From contig NZ_CP010401.1 in the NCBI RefSeq assembly GCF_001281405.1, positions 954,001-1,018,000 on the forward strand: a stretch of 64,000 nt of DNA, in the 5' to 3' direction. Below are positions 41,575-50,848 of the stretch, piece after piece. This stretch comes from Bartonella ancashensis (lineage in GTDB: Bacteria; Pseudomonadota; Alphaproteobacteria; Rhizobiales; Rhizobiaceae). Numbering within the stretch: the first letter of the stretch is position 1; each line of letters opens with the position of its first letter. The position numbers and the translations under genes are program-made. Below the pieces are notes generated by a model, which saw nothing but the letters and a program-made list of their open reading frames with translations, had not been told where the DNA came from and did not search any database.

Positions 41575-42123
41575 TCAAATCTTTGATAAGAGACGAGAAA
41601 AAGCTATAAGCCCTTCAGGCCAAGGGCCATGTCCGGATTCTGTGTTGATATGACCAGAGAAACCTGCATCAATAAATAATGATCCCCAGTCACTTGCAAG
41701 CTCTTTTGCAACTGAAAATTGGCAAAAATCATCGTTTCGACTAGCCACGACAGTTGAAGGAAAAGGGAGTTTGTTCCTCTGGTATGGCCCAAATGTCATC
41801 AAATGCTTAGGACGTATTTTTTCATTAGTTACATCTGGTGGAGCAACAAAAAAAGCGCCACAAATTTTTTTTGCATCATGGGCAATAGCACAGATGGCTG
41901 TTGGAACTCCCAACGAGTGAGCAATAATAACAACCGGCTTATGAGCGGTTGCAATAGCCTTTTTAACTTCCTGCACCCATTCTTCACAAATAGGTTTAGA
42001 CCAGTGATGTTGTTGAATACGACGAGCTGTTGATAATTTTTTTTCCCAGCGTGTTTGCCAATGGTCAAAATCAGAACCTTTGTAACCTGGAATGATAAGA
42101 ATATCGAGTTGGTTTACTTTCAT
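41575..42123 (-). CDS. RBBP9/YdeN-family serine hydrolase
   Basis: The 182-residue alpha/beta hydrolase has 'LIIPGYKGSDFDHWQ' at its start, the nucleophile Ser in 'IIAHSLGVP', an Asp in 'ASRNDDFC', and the catalytic His in 'GHGPWPEGL', which is the family's C-terminal signature. Substrates of bacterial members are not established. It lies between purB and purC on the same strand, but with 92- and 190-base gaps, so a link to purine synthesis is not implied. ATG 42123 is the natural start. Confidence 0.85.
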   Translation of the reverse strand: MKVNQLDILIIPGYKGSDFDHWQTRWEKKLSTARRIQQHHWSKPICEEWVQEVKKAIATAHKPVVIIAHSLGVPTAICAIAHDAKKICGAFFVAPPDVTNEKIRPKHLMTFGPYQRNKLPFPSTVVASRNDDFCQFSVAKELASDWGSLFIDAGFSGHINTESGHGPWPEGLIAFSRLLSKI

Positions 42124-42214
42124 TTATTCTTGTTTACTAATTTTTTTTAAAAAAAGCATAAAAAGATAACACAAAATATGTATCTAAAGCAGATGCTACC
42201 ATACACGACTTTTA

Positions 42215-43519
42215 TCATGATTCAAAGACACGGTCAAAAATTGTGTCAATATGTTTGGTATGGTAGGAAAGATCAAATTTTTGACGAAGTTCTGTTTCAG
42301 TCAAGGCCTGTGTAATTTCTTCGTCTTTTAGAAGCTCTTCCAAAAAATCTTTTCCTTGTTCCCAGACTTTCATGGCGTTCCGTTGTACAATCCGATAAGA
42401 ATCTTCGCGACTTATACCTGCTTGTGTTAGTGCCAAAAGCACACGTTGTGAATGGATGAGGCCGCGAAACTTATTTAGATTTTTTTTCATATTTTCTGGA
42501 TAGACGATTAAGTTTTCAATCACTGATGTCAACCGAGCGAGGGCAAAATCAAGTGTAATGGTTGCATCAGGGCCTATATAACGCTCAACAGATGAGTGAG
42601 AAATGTCACGTTCATGCCAAAGTGCAACATTTTCCATAGCAGGAACTGAAAATGCACGCACCATACGTGCCAATCCAGTCAAATTTTCTGTCAATATTGG
42701 ATTACGTTTATGAGGCATGGAAGAAGATCCCTTTTGTCCAGGTGAAAAATATTCTTCTGCTTCAAGAACTTCTGTTCGTTGTAAATGGCGTATTTCTATA
42801 GCCAATCTCTCAATAGATGAAGCAATTACAGCAAGTGTTGCAAAAAACATGGCATGACGGTCACGTGGAATAACTTGGGTAGAGATGGGTTCAACACGCA
42901 TTCCTAGTGCTTTTGCTACATGTTCTTCAATACGTGGATCAATATTAGCAAAAGTGCCAACAGCTCCTGATATAGCACAAGTAGAAATTTCCTCCCGTGC
43001 ATCGAGAAGGCGCTTCCGGCAACGTGAAAATTCGGCATATGCCAAAGCAAATTTAATTCCAAATGTTGTTGGTTCAGCATGGATACCGTGACTGCGTCCA
43101 ATTGTAATTGTTTCTTTATGTTCAAAAGCACGCTTTTTTAATGCTGTGAGAAGTTGATCTATATCTTCTAGTAAAATGTTGCTTGCACGCATAAGCTGAA
43201 TATTGAGAGCCGTATCCAAGATATCTGATGATGTCATACCTTGGTGAATAAAACGGGCTTCTGGTCCAACAAATTCAGCTAAATGCGTTAAAAATGCTAT
43301 AACATCATGCTTAGTAATTGCTTCAATTTCATTAATACGATCGATATCAAATATAGCAGCGTTCCCCTTTTCCCAGATAGTCTGAGCAGTCTTTTGTGGA
43401 ATGAGACCGAGTTGCGCAAGTGCATCACAAGCATGCGCTTCTATCTCAAATAAAATACGGTATTTAGTCTCTGGAGACCAAATTGCTACCATTGTAGGAC
43501 GAGAATAACGGGTAATCAT
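42215..43519 (-). CDS. purB: Adenylosuccinate lyase
   Basis: PurB removes fumarate from SAICAR and from adenylosuccinate, acting twice in purine synthesis. The 434-residue fumarase/aspartase-superfamily protein has 'HQGMTSSDILDTAL', 'GRSHGIHAEPTTFG' with catalytic His, and the superfamily signature 'GSSSMPHKRNP' with the catalytic Ser in the flexible loop. ATG 43519 gives the usual start. It begins 11 bases after rpe ends, so the two are co-transcribed. Confidence 0.96.
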   Translation of the reverse strand: MITRYSRPTMVAIWSPETKYRILFEIEAHACDALAQLGLIPQKTAQTIWEKGNAAIFDIDRINEIEAITKHDVIAFLTHLAEFVGPEARFIHQGMTSSDILDTALNIQLMRASNILLEDIDQLLTALKKRAFEHKETITIGRSHGIHAEPTTFGIKFALAYAEFSRCRKRLLDAREEISTCAISGAVGTFANIDPRIEEHVAKALGMRVEPISTQVIPRDRHAMFFATLAVIASSIERLAIEIRHLQRTEVLEAEEYFSPGQKGSSSMPHKRNPILTENLTGLARMVRAFSVPAMENVALWHERDISHSSVERYIGPDATITLDFALARLTSVIENLIVYPENMKKNLNKFRGLIHSQRVLLALTQAGISREDSYRIVQRNAMKVWEQGKDFLEELLKDEEITQALTETELRQKFDLSYHTKHIDTIFDRVFES

Positions 43520-43530
43520 AATATTTCCTT

Positions 43531-44205
43531 TTAAATTGAAGAGGTTGTAGCCTTGCGTAATGCATTAATACGTGTTTTATAAAGGTCTTTATTGCCATTT
43601 TTATAAATAGAAGATCCTGCAACAAACACATTTGCACCGGCTTTTGCAGTAATACCAATTGTACCAACTGTAACGCCACCATCTACTTCAAGGTTAATGG
43701 GTCGATGTGCAATCATAGCCCTGACACGCTTAATTTTATCTACCATTTCCGGAATAAAATTTTGTCCACCAAAGCCAGGATTGACTGTCATAACAAGAAT
43801 GAGATCAACTTGGTCAAGTACGTAGTTCAGTACATGTTCTGGTGTACTTGGATTGATTGAAACTCCTGCTTTTTTTCCCATTTCTTTAATTTTTTGTAAT
43901 GAACGGTGCATATGGGGGGCTGCTTCTGCATGAATGGTTATAATATCTGCACCAGCTTTTGCAAATGATTCAATGTGAGGATCAACAGGTGCTATCATTA
44001 AATGGACATCGAAAATTGCTTTGCTTAGTGGGCGTAGGGCTTTAATAACATCTGGACCAAAAGTAATATTGGGAACGAAATGTCCATCCATAACGTCCAG
44101 ATGAATCCAGTCAGCTCCAGCATCTATAACATCAGATACTTCCTGACCAAGTTTTGAAAAATCTGCCGCTAAGAGTGAAGGTGCAATGAAATGAGAGCGG
44201 GACAT
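43531..44205 (-). CDS. rpe: Ribulose-phosphate 3-epimerase
   Basis: Rpe interconverts ribulose-5-phosphate and xylulose-5-phosphate in the pentose phosphate pathway, which supplies ribose for the purine genes next door. The 224-residue TIM barrel shows '[19 protein letters not shown]' (metal-binding His/Asp in two parts), 'HLMI' and '[10 protein letters not shown]', and 'NLEVDGGV' near the C terminus. ATG 44205 fits the family. It leads the rpe-purB pair and is divergent from the flavin reductase gene. Confidence 0.95.
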   Translation of the reverse strand: MSRSHFIAPSLLAADFSKLGQEVSDVIDAGADWIHLDVMDGHFVPNITFGPDVIKALRPLSKAIFDVHLMIAPVDPHIESFAKAGADIITIHAEAAPHMHRSLQKIKEMGKKAGVSINPSTPEHVLNYVLDQVDLILVMTVNPGFGGQNFIPEMVDKIKRVRAMIAHRPINLEVDGGVTVGTIGITAKAGANVFVAGSSIYKNGNKDLYKTRINALRKATTSSI

Positions 44206-44348
44206 TAAGATCTCCTTAGTTGGCTCTTTTCTTACATAATGTTACATGATGTAATGTACAACTGCTTATTGCTTATGTATGATACAATGTAGATGGTTGA
44301 GTTTTTCATTAAAATATCACGTAAATTTTAAAACTATGTAAGTGAAAT

Positions 44349-44882
44349 ATGTCAGATTGTGCAATAGATTCTACTCATGAATTTCAAAAAACACCCCCTG
44401 TTTCTTCACAGGAGTATAGGGATACTATGAGTTATTTTGCAGGGGCTGTCCATATTATCACGACTAATGGTATTGGTGGAAAGCGCGGAGTGACAATTTC
44501 AGCTTGTTGTTCCTTATCAGATGACCCTCCAACGCTTTTGGTTTGTCTTATGCGCCACAATGCTGGTAATAAGTTATTTGTAAAAAACGGTAATTTTTGT
44601 GTCAACAGTTTAGCAGGAAAGCATCAATTATTAGCAGATATTTTTTCTGGGTGTTCTGGTCTTACGCAGCAGGAACGTTTTAATTTAGCTAAATGGAGGA
44701 TTTTAAAAACAGGTGCACCGATTCTTTTGGACGCTTTGGCATCACTGGATTGCAAGTTAATTTGTTGGCATGAATATGCAACGCATTATATTTTGGTAGG
44801 TGAGGTTGTGGCTACAAACCATAGCAAAAATGAAGATTCTCTGATATATTTAAATCGTAGTTATCACAGTCTACCATTGTAG
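44349..44882 (+). CDS. Flavin reductase-like FMN-binding protein
   Basis: The 177-residue product is in the flavin reductase (HpaC/RutF-like) family. Such proteins reduce FMN with NAD(P)H for a partner monooxygenase or act as independent flavin reductases. Family features are 'AGAVHIITTNG', 'KRGVTISACCSLSDDPPTLLVCL' with flavin phosphate contacts (shown here in two halves around 'SACCSLSDDPP'), and 'NFCVNSLA'. ATG 44349 is used. The partner is unknown; the FAD monooxygenase at 27.8-29.1 kb carries its own reductase activity by family type. No operon partner is adjacent. Confidence 0.82.
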   Translation: MSDCAIDSTHEFQKTPPVSSQEYRDTMSYFAGAVHIITTNGIGGKRGVTISACCSLSDDPPTLLVCLMRHNAGNKLFVKNGNFCVNSLAGKHQLLADIFSGCSGLTQQERFNLAKWRILKTGAPILLDALASLDCKLICWHEYATHYILVGEVVATNHSKNEDSLIYLNRSYHSLPL

Positions 44883-45402
44883 ATTTTTGTATATAAAAGA
44901 ATCAGATTTTTTTTGTAATCTTTTCTTTAGTGCACTCATGTTTTTATAAAAGTGGTGAAAAGCCAGCATTGTAGGGTATAGTAATATCCTGCAGCTGTAT
45001 TTATTAAAATGCGGTTATATAAATACTGACTTTAGGGATAATACGATTTTGATCTATACCTCTATGGGACTCTATTTGAGCAATATGTATAAATTTATAC
45101 CACAAATTTAGTAATGCTTTTTGGTAAGAATCTTAGCATTTTGAAGGCTTAAGTTTTTAATGGATTAAAATTCATCTTTAATCTCTTTAATTTTAAATTT
45201 TTTCATTTTTTGCATAAGAAAGTCATTTTTTGCACTTAGCATCCCTCGTATTATTCTCTTAATTTTCATATTTGATAGGTTATCTTATTAATATGTGCTG
45301 TATGAGGAGATAGTAGGGAGAATTAGGTAAATTTACGCTTGTGTTGTTGTAAACTGCACAATATTGTAGAGGCCCGCACATACCATATATGGAGGTTATG
45401 GC
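44883..45402. other. Gene-free stretch upstream of dksA
   Basis: About 520 AT-rich bases with stops in all frames. It must hold the dksA promoter and leader. The ribosome-binding site GGAGG lies immediately before the dksA start. I saw no convincing hairpin or open frame. Confidence 0.45.
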
Positions 45403-45819
45403 ATGAGTAAAGTGATGAAAGCTCGGTATCACCCTAGTGAAGATGAGCCTTTTATGAATAAACGGCAGCAAGAATATTTTCGTGCAAAGTTAATTTCTTG
45501 GAAAACCGATATATTAAAGGAATCTCGTGAGACTTTAGAAAGCTTACAAAAAGAAACTGTTAATCAACCTGATTTAACTGATCGGGCAGCTTTTGAAACT
45601 GATCGAGCAGTTGAGTTACGTGCTCGTAATCGTCAAAGGAAGCTTATTGCAAAGATAGATGCAGCCTTAGAGCGTATTAAAAATGGTACCTACGGGTTTT
45701 GTGAAGAAACTGGAGAACCTATTGCCTTGAAACGTCTTGAGGCTAGGCCGATTGCTGTTTTATCATTGGAAGCTCAGGAACGTCATGAAAAACGAGAAAA
45801 GGTTTATCGTGATGATTAA
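45403..45819 (+). CDS. dksA: DksA-type RNA polymerase-binding regulator, alphaproteobacterial form
   Basis: DksA binds the secondary channel of RNA polymerase and works with ppGpp to tune rRNA and amino-acid promoters. The 138-residue protein has the long coiled coil, with Asp residues at its tip in 'NQPDLTDRAAFETDRA', and the C-terminal globular domain. The four zinc cysteines of the enterobacterial protein read here as Cys, Thr, Ser and Ala ('CEET' and 'LSLEA'), so zinc binding is unlikely. This cysteine-poor form is usual in alphaproteobacteria. ATG 45403 follows a GGAGG site. Its fliO-like and cckA neighbours match Rhizobiales order. Confidence 0.93.
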   Translation: MSKVMKARYHPSEDEPFMNKRQQEYFRAKLISWKTDILKESRETLESLQKETVNQPDLTDRAAFETDRAVELRARNRQRKLIAKIDAALERIKNGTYGFCEETGEPIALKRLEARPIAVLSLEAQERHEKREKVYRDD

Positions 45820-46062
45820 GATAGTGAGGCAAGTAGCTGATTAAAAATAATAATTGTTTTAGAATGACAGAAATTTTATCTGTAATCTGCTGTAAGGGAG
45901 GGAGTGTCTTCCCCTGCTTATTAGTAATAAATTCCTGGAATAGACAGATAGTTTAGAAAGGGATGGGTGTTGCCTTTCATTTACCTGATCTTTCCAAAGA
46001 GTGAGGTAGTGCTCCTATAAATTAGAGATTAAAATCAACGAAAAACTGTCAATAGTGCATTT

Positions 46063-46391
46063 CTATGGCATATGACGTTCTTTGTGTGGGATTTTTGTTT
46101 TTTTAGTATCAGATTCCACGACAATGTCTGTTGTTCCACCGATAAGAATAAGATGTTCTACATCGTCACGACGGACTAAAATAAGGCGGCGCACACGGTC
46201 GACAGCGATTGTATCAAGTATTGCCAGTCGTTGTGGATTTTTTTTCCGTTTATGTTGAGTCCTCTTTTATTTACAAATCGTAGAAGCGCCATGGTTACGA
46301 CTATTGCTGCAATTGTTACAATAAAAAATATAAGGCTTGTGATCACGCTCGCTGTAAATCCCCCTATTTGGTTTGATAACAAGATATTCAC
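46063..46391 (-). pseudogene. FliO-like membrane protein gene, frameshifted at an A8 tract
   Basis: From GTG 46391, after a GGGGAAG site, the frame encodes a membrane segment ('SVITSLIFFIVTIAAIVVTMAL') and 'RFVNKRGLNINGKK'. It then runs out of frame to a stop at 46176. If the eight A of the minus strand (T at 46238-46245) were nine, reading would continue as 'NPQRLAILDTIAVDRVRR' and 'LILVRRDDVEHLILIGG', then 'TTDIVVES', to TAG at 46063. That second part is the typical FliO cytosolic domain, giving 109 residues in all. FliO-like proteins lie beside dksA in Rhizobiales, including ones without flagella. The shift could be real decay, slippage or a sequencing error. Confidence 0.75.
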
Positions 46392-46605
46392 AGTGTTTAC
46401 TTCCCCTATCAAGTGAAAATCGTTACGTCTTTTATAAGTTTAATTTTAAAAACGTAATCATACAGCAAGCTGATAAGATAGCTTATTCAAGATTAAGTTC
46501 TTCATCGCAAATAAGGTAGCATGAATGCATTTGATGTAGTAGGAAAAAATCATGTTTACACTGCAAAGGTGATGATATGTTCGGCTGTGATCAGGGCAGA
46601 TAGAG

Positions 46606-49155
46606 ATGAATAACAGTTTTAATGATATTATGAAGTTATTATCTAACCCTATGCATTGGTGGCGGTGGATCCTGATTTTTTGGCTCTTCTTTGTTACAAT
46701 TTTCCTATTTATCATGGGATTTTTGAACATTTTTTACTTACAGGATTATTTTGATAAAGTTGCATTAATATTTTTCTTAATTTTAGCTGTTATAATTTTT
46801 ACAATGCTTCTTCTGATAGGACTTGGCATCCTGAGATATAAAGGCATTCAATGGTATCATAACCTAGATTTTAGCATTTTTAATGAAGTGAATGATATAA
46901 TAATTGTTTCTGATTTGTCGGGCTTTGTTTATTACTCTAATCACAATTATCAAAGAATTTTTACCTACAAGAAAGGAATTTCCTGTTATGCCATTATAGC
47001 TGCTTTACCGGGTGCTGGTGCGTTCGTGTATCGCCTGAAGCTAGCAATATCCAACAATTTTTTATTTGAAGAAAAATTAAGAGTGGATTGCTCAATTTTT
47101 GGTCATTCTATACAGGAAAATCCAGCTTGGTATAGTGTTTCTGTTCATCCAATTGTGCAGTGTAAACAAAAATTTCTGTTTTGGCGTATTACTGATATTA
47201 TGCATGTACAAGGAAATTGTGAATCTGTTCTTCCAAATTTTCAAGAAGCTATTTGTCAGTTAGATAAGATTCCAGTAGGATTTTTATCTGTTAATACGCA
47301 AGGGACTATCCTTTATCTGAATCAAATCTTTGCTGAGTGGTTTTCAATTAATTTAGCTTCTTTTGGGGCTGGAAAACATTGTTTTGATCAATTATTTCAC
47401 GATGCTGGAATTAATAAAACGTGGAGTGATCTTCGTGCACAAAGTAGAGAACATCAGCGTTTAGATTTTTCTCAACCCTATGAATTTACACTGCGTTTGG
47501 CCCCTGATACGAGTAGAGAGAAACTTCTAAGCTGTTTTATGTCTGTTTCTTCTCTTCCAGAAGATGACGATGTTCATCATATTATTATGGTGCCAAAACG
47601 AACACAAGAAGATGCAAAAAATTTGCCATCAGCAATATCAAATAGACTGGTGAGTTATCTTGATAAAAGTCCCTTTGCAATAGCGGTAGTTGATCATAGA
47701 GGGAACTTTATTTGTGTAAATAATGCTTTTTCGTTGTTAATGCGGTGTACCAGCGATTTGATTAGCCTTTATGATGTTATACCCAGTCGTGATCATGCAC
47801 GATTGAGGTATGCATTCCAAAAAATTGCAACATATCAAAATGTTTCAGATCCAATTGATACAGTATCTAAAAATGATGGAGAACATCATTTGCGCTTTCA
47901 TGTGATGCCAGTGGTTCAGGATCATGCTGGCACAGCACAAAATTTTGCTGTTGTATCGGTTGTTGAAATAACAGAGCAAAACACATTTGAAGCTGAAATA
48001 GCACAAAACCAAAAGATGCAAGCTGTTGGACAATTAGCCGGGGGCATTGCTCATGACTTTAATAACGTTTTAACAGCAATCTTAATGTCATGTGATCTTC
48101 TTCTAAATACACATCGTAGTTTTGATCCAGCGTACGCTGATCTCATTAACATAAAAAATAATGCTGATCGTGCTGCTGCACTTGTTCAGCAATTATTGGC
48201 GTTTTCTAGAAAACAAACGCTTCTTCCTGAAAAGATTGACTTTACAGAATTTCTGTCAGACATCCGCAGTCTAATTTTACCTCTTCTGGGTAATAATATT
48301 CAATTAAAAATTATTCATGGAAGAGATTTATGGAGTGTCAAAGTTGATCAGGCATCTTTTCAACGTATCATTATGAATTTAGTTATTAATGCACGCGATG
48401 CTATATCTGATACAGGTGTAGTGACAATTACAACTAATAATATTACAAAGGAGCGTAGTGTTGAGCTCAATTACGTAGACTTTTCAGCTGGTGAATATGT
48501 TCAGTTAAGCATTTCAGATACGGGATCTGGTATACCTTCTTCTGTTCAAGAGAAGATGTTTGAGCCATTTTTTACAACAAAAGAAGTTGGAAAAGGAACA
48601 GGCCTTGGTTTATCGATGGTCTATGGAATTATAAAGCAAACAGGTGGTTATATTTACTGTGATAGCCAAGAGGGGCAGGGAGCGACATTTCATATTTTTC
48701 TGCCTCGTTACATTGCTGATCCTGAAGATGAAGTTAAGCATATTGAGGAAGTGAATAAGAAAGGTCAAAATCAAGATTTGACAGGCTCAGCAACTGTGTT
48801 ATTGGTTGAAGATGAAGATGCTGTTCGAATGGGAGGAATGAAAGCACTTCAGATGAGGGGGTATACGGTCTTAGAGGCTAGAAGCGGAGAGGATGCACTC
48901 TCTGTGCTTGAAGATAATAAAGGTACTGTTGATATTATAGTTTCTGACGTCGTTATGCCGGAAATGGATGGGCCGACTTTATTTCAAGAGGTACGCAAAA
49001 ATTATCCTCATATTAAATTTATTTTTGTTTCTGGATATACAAAGGATACTTTCTCGAAAAATCTTCCCAAAGATGCTGTTTTTGGATTTTTATCTAAACC
49101 ATTTACACTAAAACAGTTGGCACTAGCGGTTAAAGAGGGACTCGCAAAAAAATAG
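46606..49155 (+). CDS. cckA: Hybrid sensor histidine kinase CckA
   Basis: CckA is the membrane kinase that, through ChpT, controls CtrA and the alphaproteobacterial cell cycle. The 849-residue protein has two N-terminal membrane segments (about residues 17-45 and 50-73), PAS-like regions to about residue 465, HisKA with the phospho-acceptor His483 in 'AGGIAHDFNNVL', a HATPase domain with 'NLVINARDAI' and 'GTGLGLSMVYGI', and a receiver domain with phospho-acceptor Asp781 in 'IVSDVVMPEMDGP'. The domain order and the short double-anchor N terminus identify CckA. ATG 46606 fits. It stands beside dksA and a fliO-like gene, as in other Rhizobiales. Confidence 0.93.
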   Translation: MNNSFNDIMKLLSNPMHWWRWILIFWLFFVTIFLFIMGFLNIFYLQDYFDKVALIFFLILAVIIFTMLLLIGLGILRYKGIQWYHNLDFSIFNEVNDIIIVSDLSGFVYYSNHNYQRIFTYKKGISCYAIIAALPGAGAFVYRLKLAISNNFLFEEKLRVDCSIFGHSIQENPAWYSVSVHPIVQCKQKFLFWRITDIMHVQGNCESVLPNFQEAICQLDKIPVGFLSVNTQGTILYLNQIFAEWFSINLASFGAGKHCFDQLFHDAGINKTWSDLRAQSREHQRLDFSQPYEFTLRLAPDTSREKLLSCFMSVSSLPEDDDVHHIIMVPKRTQEDAKNLPSAISNRLVSYLDKSPFAIAVVDHRGNFICVNNAFSLLMRCTSDLISLYDVIPSRDHARLRYAFQKIATYQNVSDPIDTVSKNDGEHHLRFHVMPVVQDHAGTAQNFAVVSVVEITEQNTFEAEIAQNQKMQAVGQLAGGIAHDFNNVLTAILMSCDLLLNTHRSFDPAYADLINIKNNADRAAALVQQLLAFSRKQTLLPEKIDFTEFLSDIRSLILPLLGNNIQLKIIHGRDLWSVKVDQASFQRIIMNLVINARDAISDTGVVTITTNNITKERSVELNYVDFSAGEYVQLSISDTGSGIPSSVQEKMFEPFFTTKEVGKGTGLGLSMVYGIIKQTGGYIYCDSQEGQGATFHIFLPRYIADPEDEVKHIEEVNKKGQNQDLTGSATVLLVEDEDAVRMGGMKALQMRGYTVLEARSGEDALSVLEDNKGTVDIIVSDVVMPEMDGPTLFQEVRKNYPHIKFIFVSGYTKDTFSKNLPKDAVFGFLSKPFTLKQLALAVKEGLAKK

Positions 49156-49506
49156 GACGAATTTACAAGTATAATGAACAATAAAAATATCATATATAAC
49201 GAGTTAATTCTTTAAGTTAAATTTTAATAAATTTAGGTAATATTTTGATAAATTAGTATATTATGAATATAAAAATCGTAGTGATATTAAAGTGGAGATG
49301 CTACGTTTGTGTATTCTACTACAGCAGTATGAAAATACTATATGGTAGCCATTTTTATAAAAAACTCTTTAAGGAAATTGCAGATAAAAATAATATCTGA
49401 GATACATTTTTTATCATATGTATAATAAATATGCTGGCGCTATGTGAATAAAAATTGGCACGCATGAGTACTAGAAGAGCATTGATGGTAGAGATATAGG
49501 TTAATT
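49156..49506. other. Gene-free stretch between cckA and dusA
   Basis: About 350 very AT-rich bases with stops in every frame. No clear terminator hairpin follows cckA and no promoter for dusA stands out. No gene is supported here. Confidence 0.45.
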
Positions 49507-50487
49507 ATGGCGCTTTATGATACTTCGCCACTGGTTAAGTTTGCAGTGGCTCCAATGTTGGATTGGACAGATCGGCATTGCAGATTTCTTTATCGTCTTT
49601 TAACGAAAAAGGCGCTTCTTTATACTGAAATGATTGTTGCAGATGCTATCATACATGGAAATCGTCAGCAAATTTTAGCTTTTAGCAGTCAAGAACATCC
49701 AATTTCACTGCAAATAGGAGGACATGATCCTCAGAAATTAGCACAGGCTGCACAAATTGCCGAGAGTTTTGGTTATGATGAGATTAATTTAAATGTAGGA
49801 TGTCCATCAAATCGTGTTCAGGCTGGTACGTTTGGAGCTTGCTTAATGCTGAATCCTGATATTGTAGCGCGTGCCGTAGATGCAATGAAAAAAGCTATAA
49901 GTCTACCTGTTACTGTCAAATGTCGTATAGGTGTGGATGAACAGGATGAAGAAGCAGCTTTAAATCTTTTAGCTGATCAATTGTGGAATGCCGGTTGCAA
50001 CGCGCTTTGGGTTCATGCACGCAAGGCATGGTTAAAAGGTTTAAGCCCCAAAGAAAATCGAAATATTCCACCACTTCATTACGAACGGGTATATAATTTA
50101 AAAAATAAATATAACAATAAATTCATTGGAATAAATGGAGGAATTAAATCAATTAATGAAATAAAAGAACACCTAAAATTTTGTGATGCGGCTATGGTTG
50201 GACGGCAGGTTTATTATAACCCATCCTTATTGTGTCTCATTGATTCTGAAATATATGGTGAGTCACGGAGTGTTTTTAGAGATTGTGATCTTATCAATGC
50301 AATGTATGAGTATACTGATCGACATCTTGCAGTGGGTGGAAGTCTTTTTCATGTAACACGCCACATGGTACATCTGTTTCATGGTCGAAAAGGTGCACGC
50401 AAATGGCGGAGAATTTTATCAGATGCTGCAACAAAAGAAGATGCAAAGGCACATATTATCAAAGAGGCTTTTGCTTCTCTTGTTTAG
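49507..50487 (+). CDS. dusA: tRNA-dihydrouridine synthase A
   Basis: DusA reduces uridine to dihydrouridine at positions 20/20a of tRNA, using FMN and NADPH. The 326-residue TIM-barrel protein begins 'FAVAPMLDWTDRHCRFLYR', whose 'APMLDWTD' is the DusA signature. It has 'LQIGGHDP', the catalytic Cys in 'LNVGCPSNRVQ', 'VKCRIGVDE' and 'ALWVHARKAWLKGLSPKEN', of which 'HARKAWLKGLSPKEN' is diagnostic for subgroup A. ATG 49507 is used. It has no close operon partner. Confidence 0.94.
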   Translation: MALYDTSPLVKFAVAPMLDWTDRHCRFLYRLLTKKALLYTEMIVADAIIHGNRQQILAFSSQEHPISLQIGGHDPQKLAQAAQIAESFGYDEINLNVGCPSNRVQAGTFGACLMLNPDIVARAVDAMKKAISLPVTVKCRIGVDEQDEEAALNLLADQLWNAGCNALWVHARKAWLKGLSPKENRNIPPLHYERVYNLKNKYNNKFIGINGGIKSINEIKEHLKFCDAAMVGRQVYYNPSLLCLIDSEIYGESRSVFRDCDLINAMYEYTDRHLAVGGSLFHVTRHMVHLFHGRKGARKWRRILSDAATKEDAKAHIIKEAFASLV

Positions 50488-50848
50488 AACGCTTTCGTAG
50501 TGGTTTACATTACCTTTTCAATAAAATAGCATGTAGTGCTTATCGTAGTTTATTAATGAGCCAGATAACGTTTTTTTGTTGTAGAGTAAATTTCTTTTGC
50601 AGAATCTATAACTCTGCATGTTGTTATGCTACTGGCTAGTAAATAGTTATGAGATAGTTTGTGTATGAACTGTGTTAATCGAATTTGTCAAATAATAATT
50701 TTAGTAAGACAGGAGTTCAATTCAAATGATTGCTGCTGAGTAGTGGGGATATCTATTGTTACAATATATTCGAAATACAAAATGAATTGTTCATAACATG
50801 TTCGTACAAAAGAGTTTTAATTATACGGTGTAAGAAGGTATTTTCATA
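50488..50848. other. Gene-free stretch between dusA and cobT
   Basis: About 360 AT-rich bases. A frame that continues past the dusA stop to 50639 is a Cys/Phe-rich shadow without a start site. A weak GAAGGT (50834-50839) lies ahead of the TTG start of cobT. Confidence 0.45.

Noticed and set aside
50403-50639. Frame running past the end of dusA
   Set aside because: Begins as an out-of-frame shadow of dusA and continues as a Cys/Phe-rich peptide without any motif.
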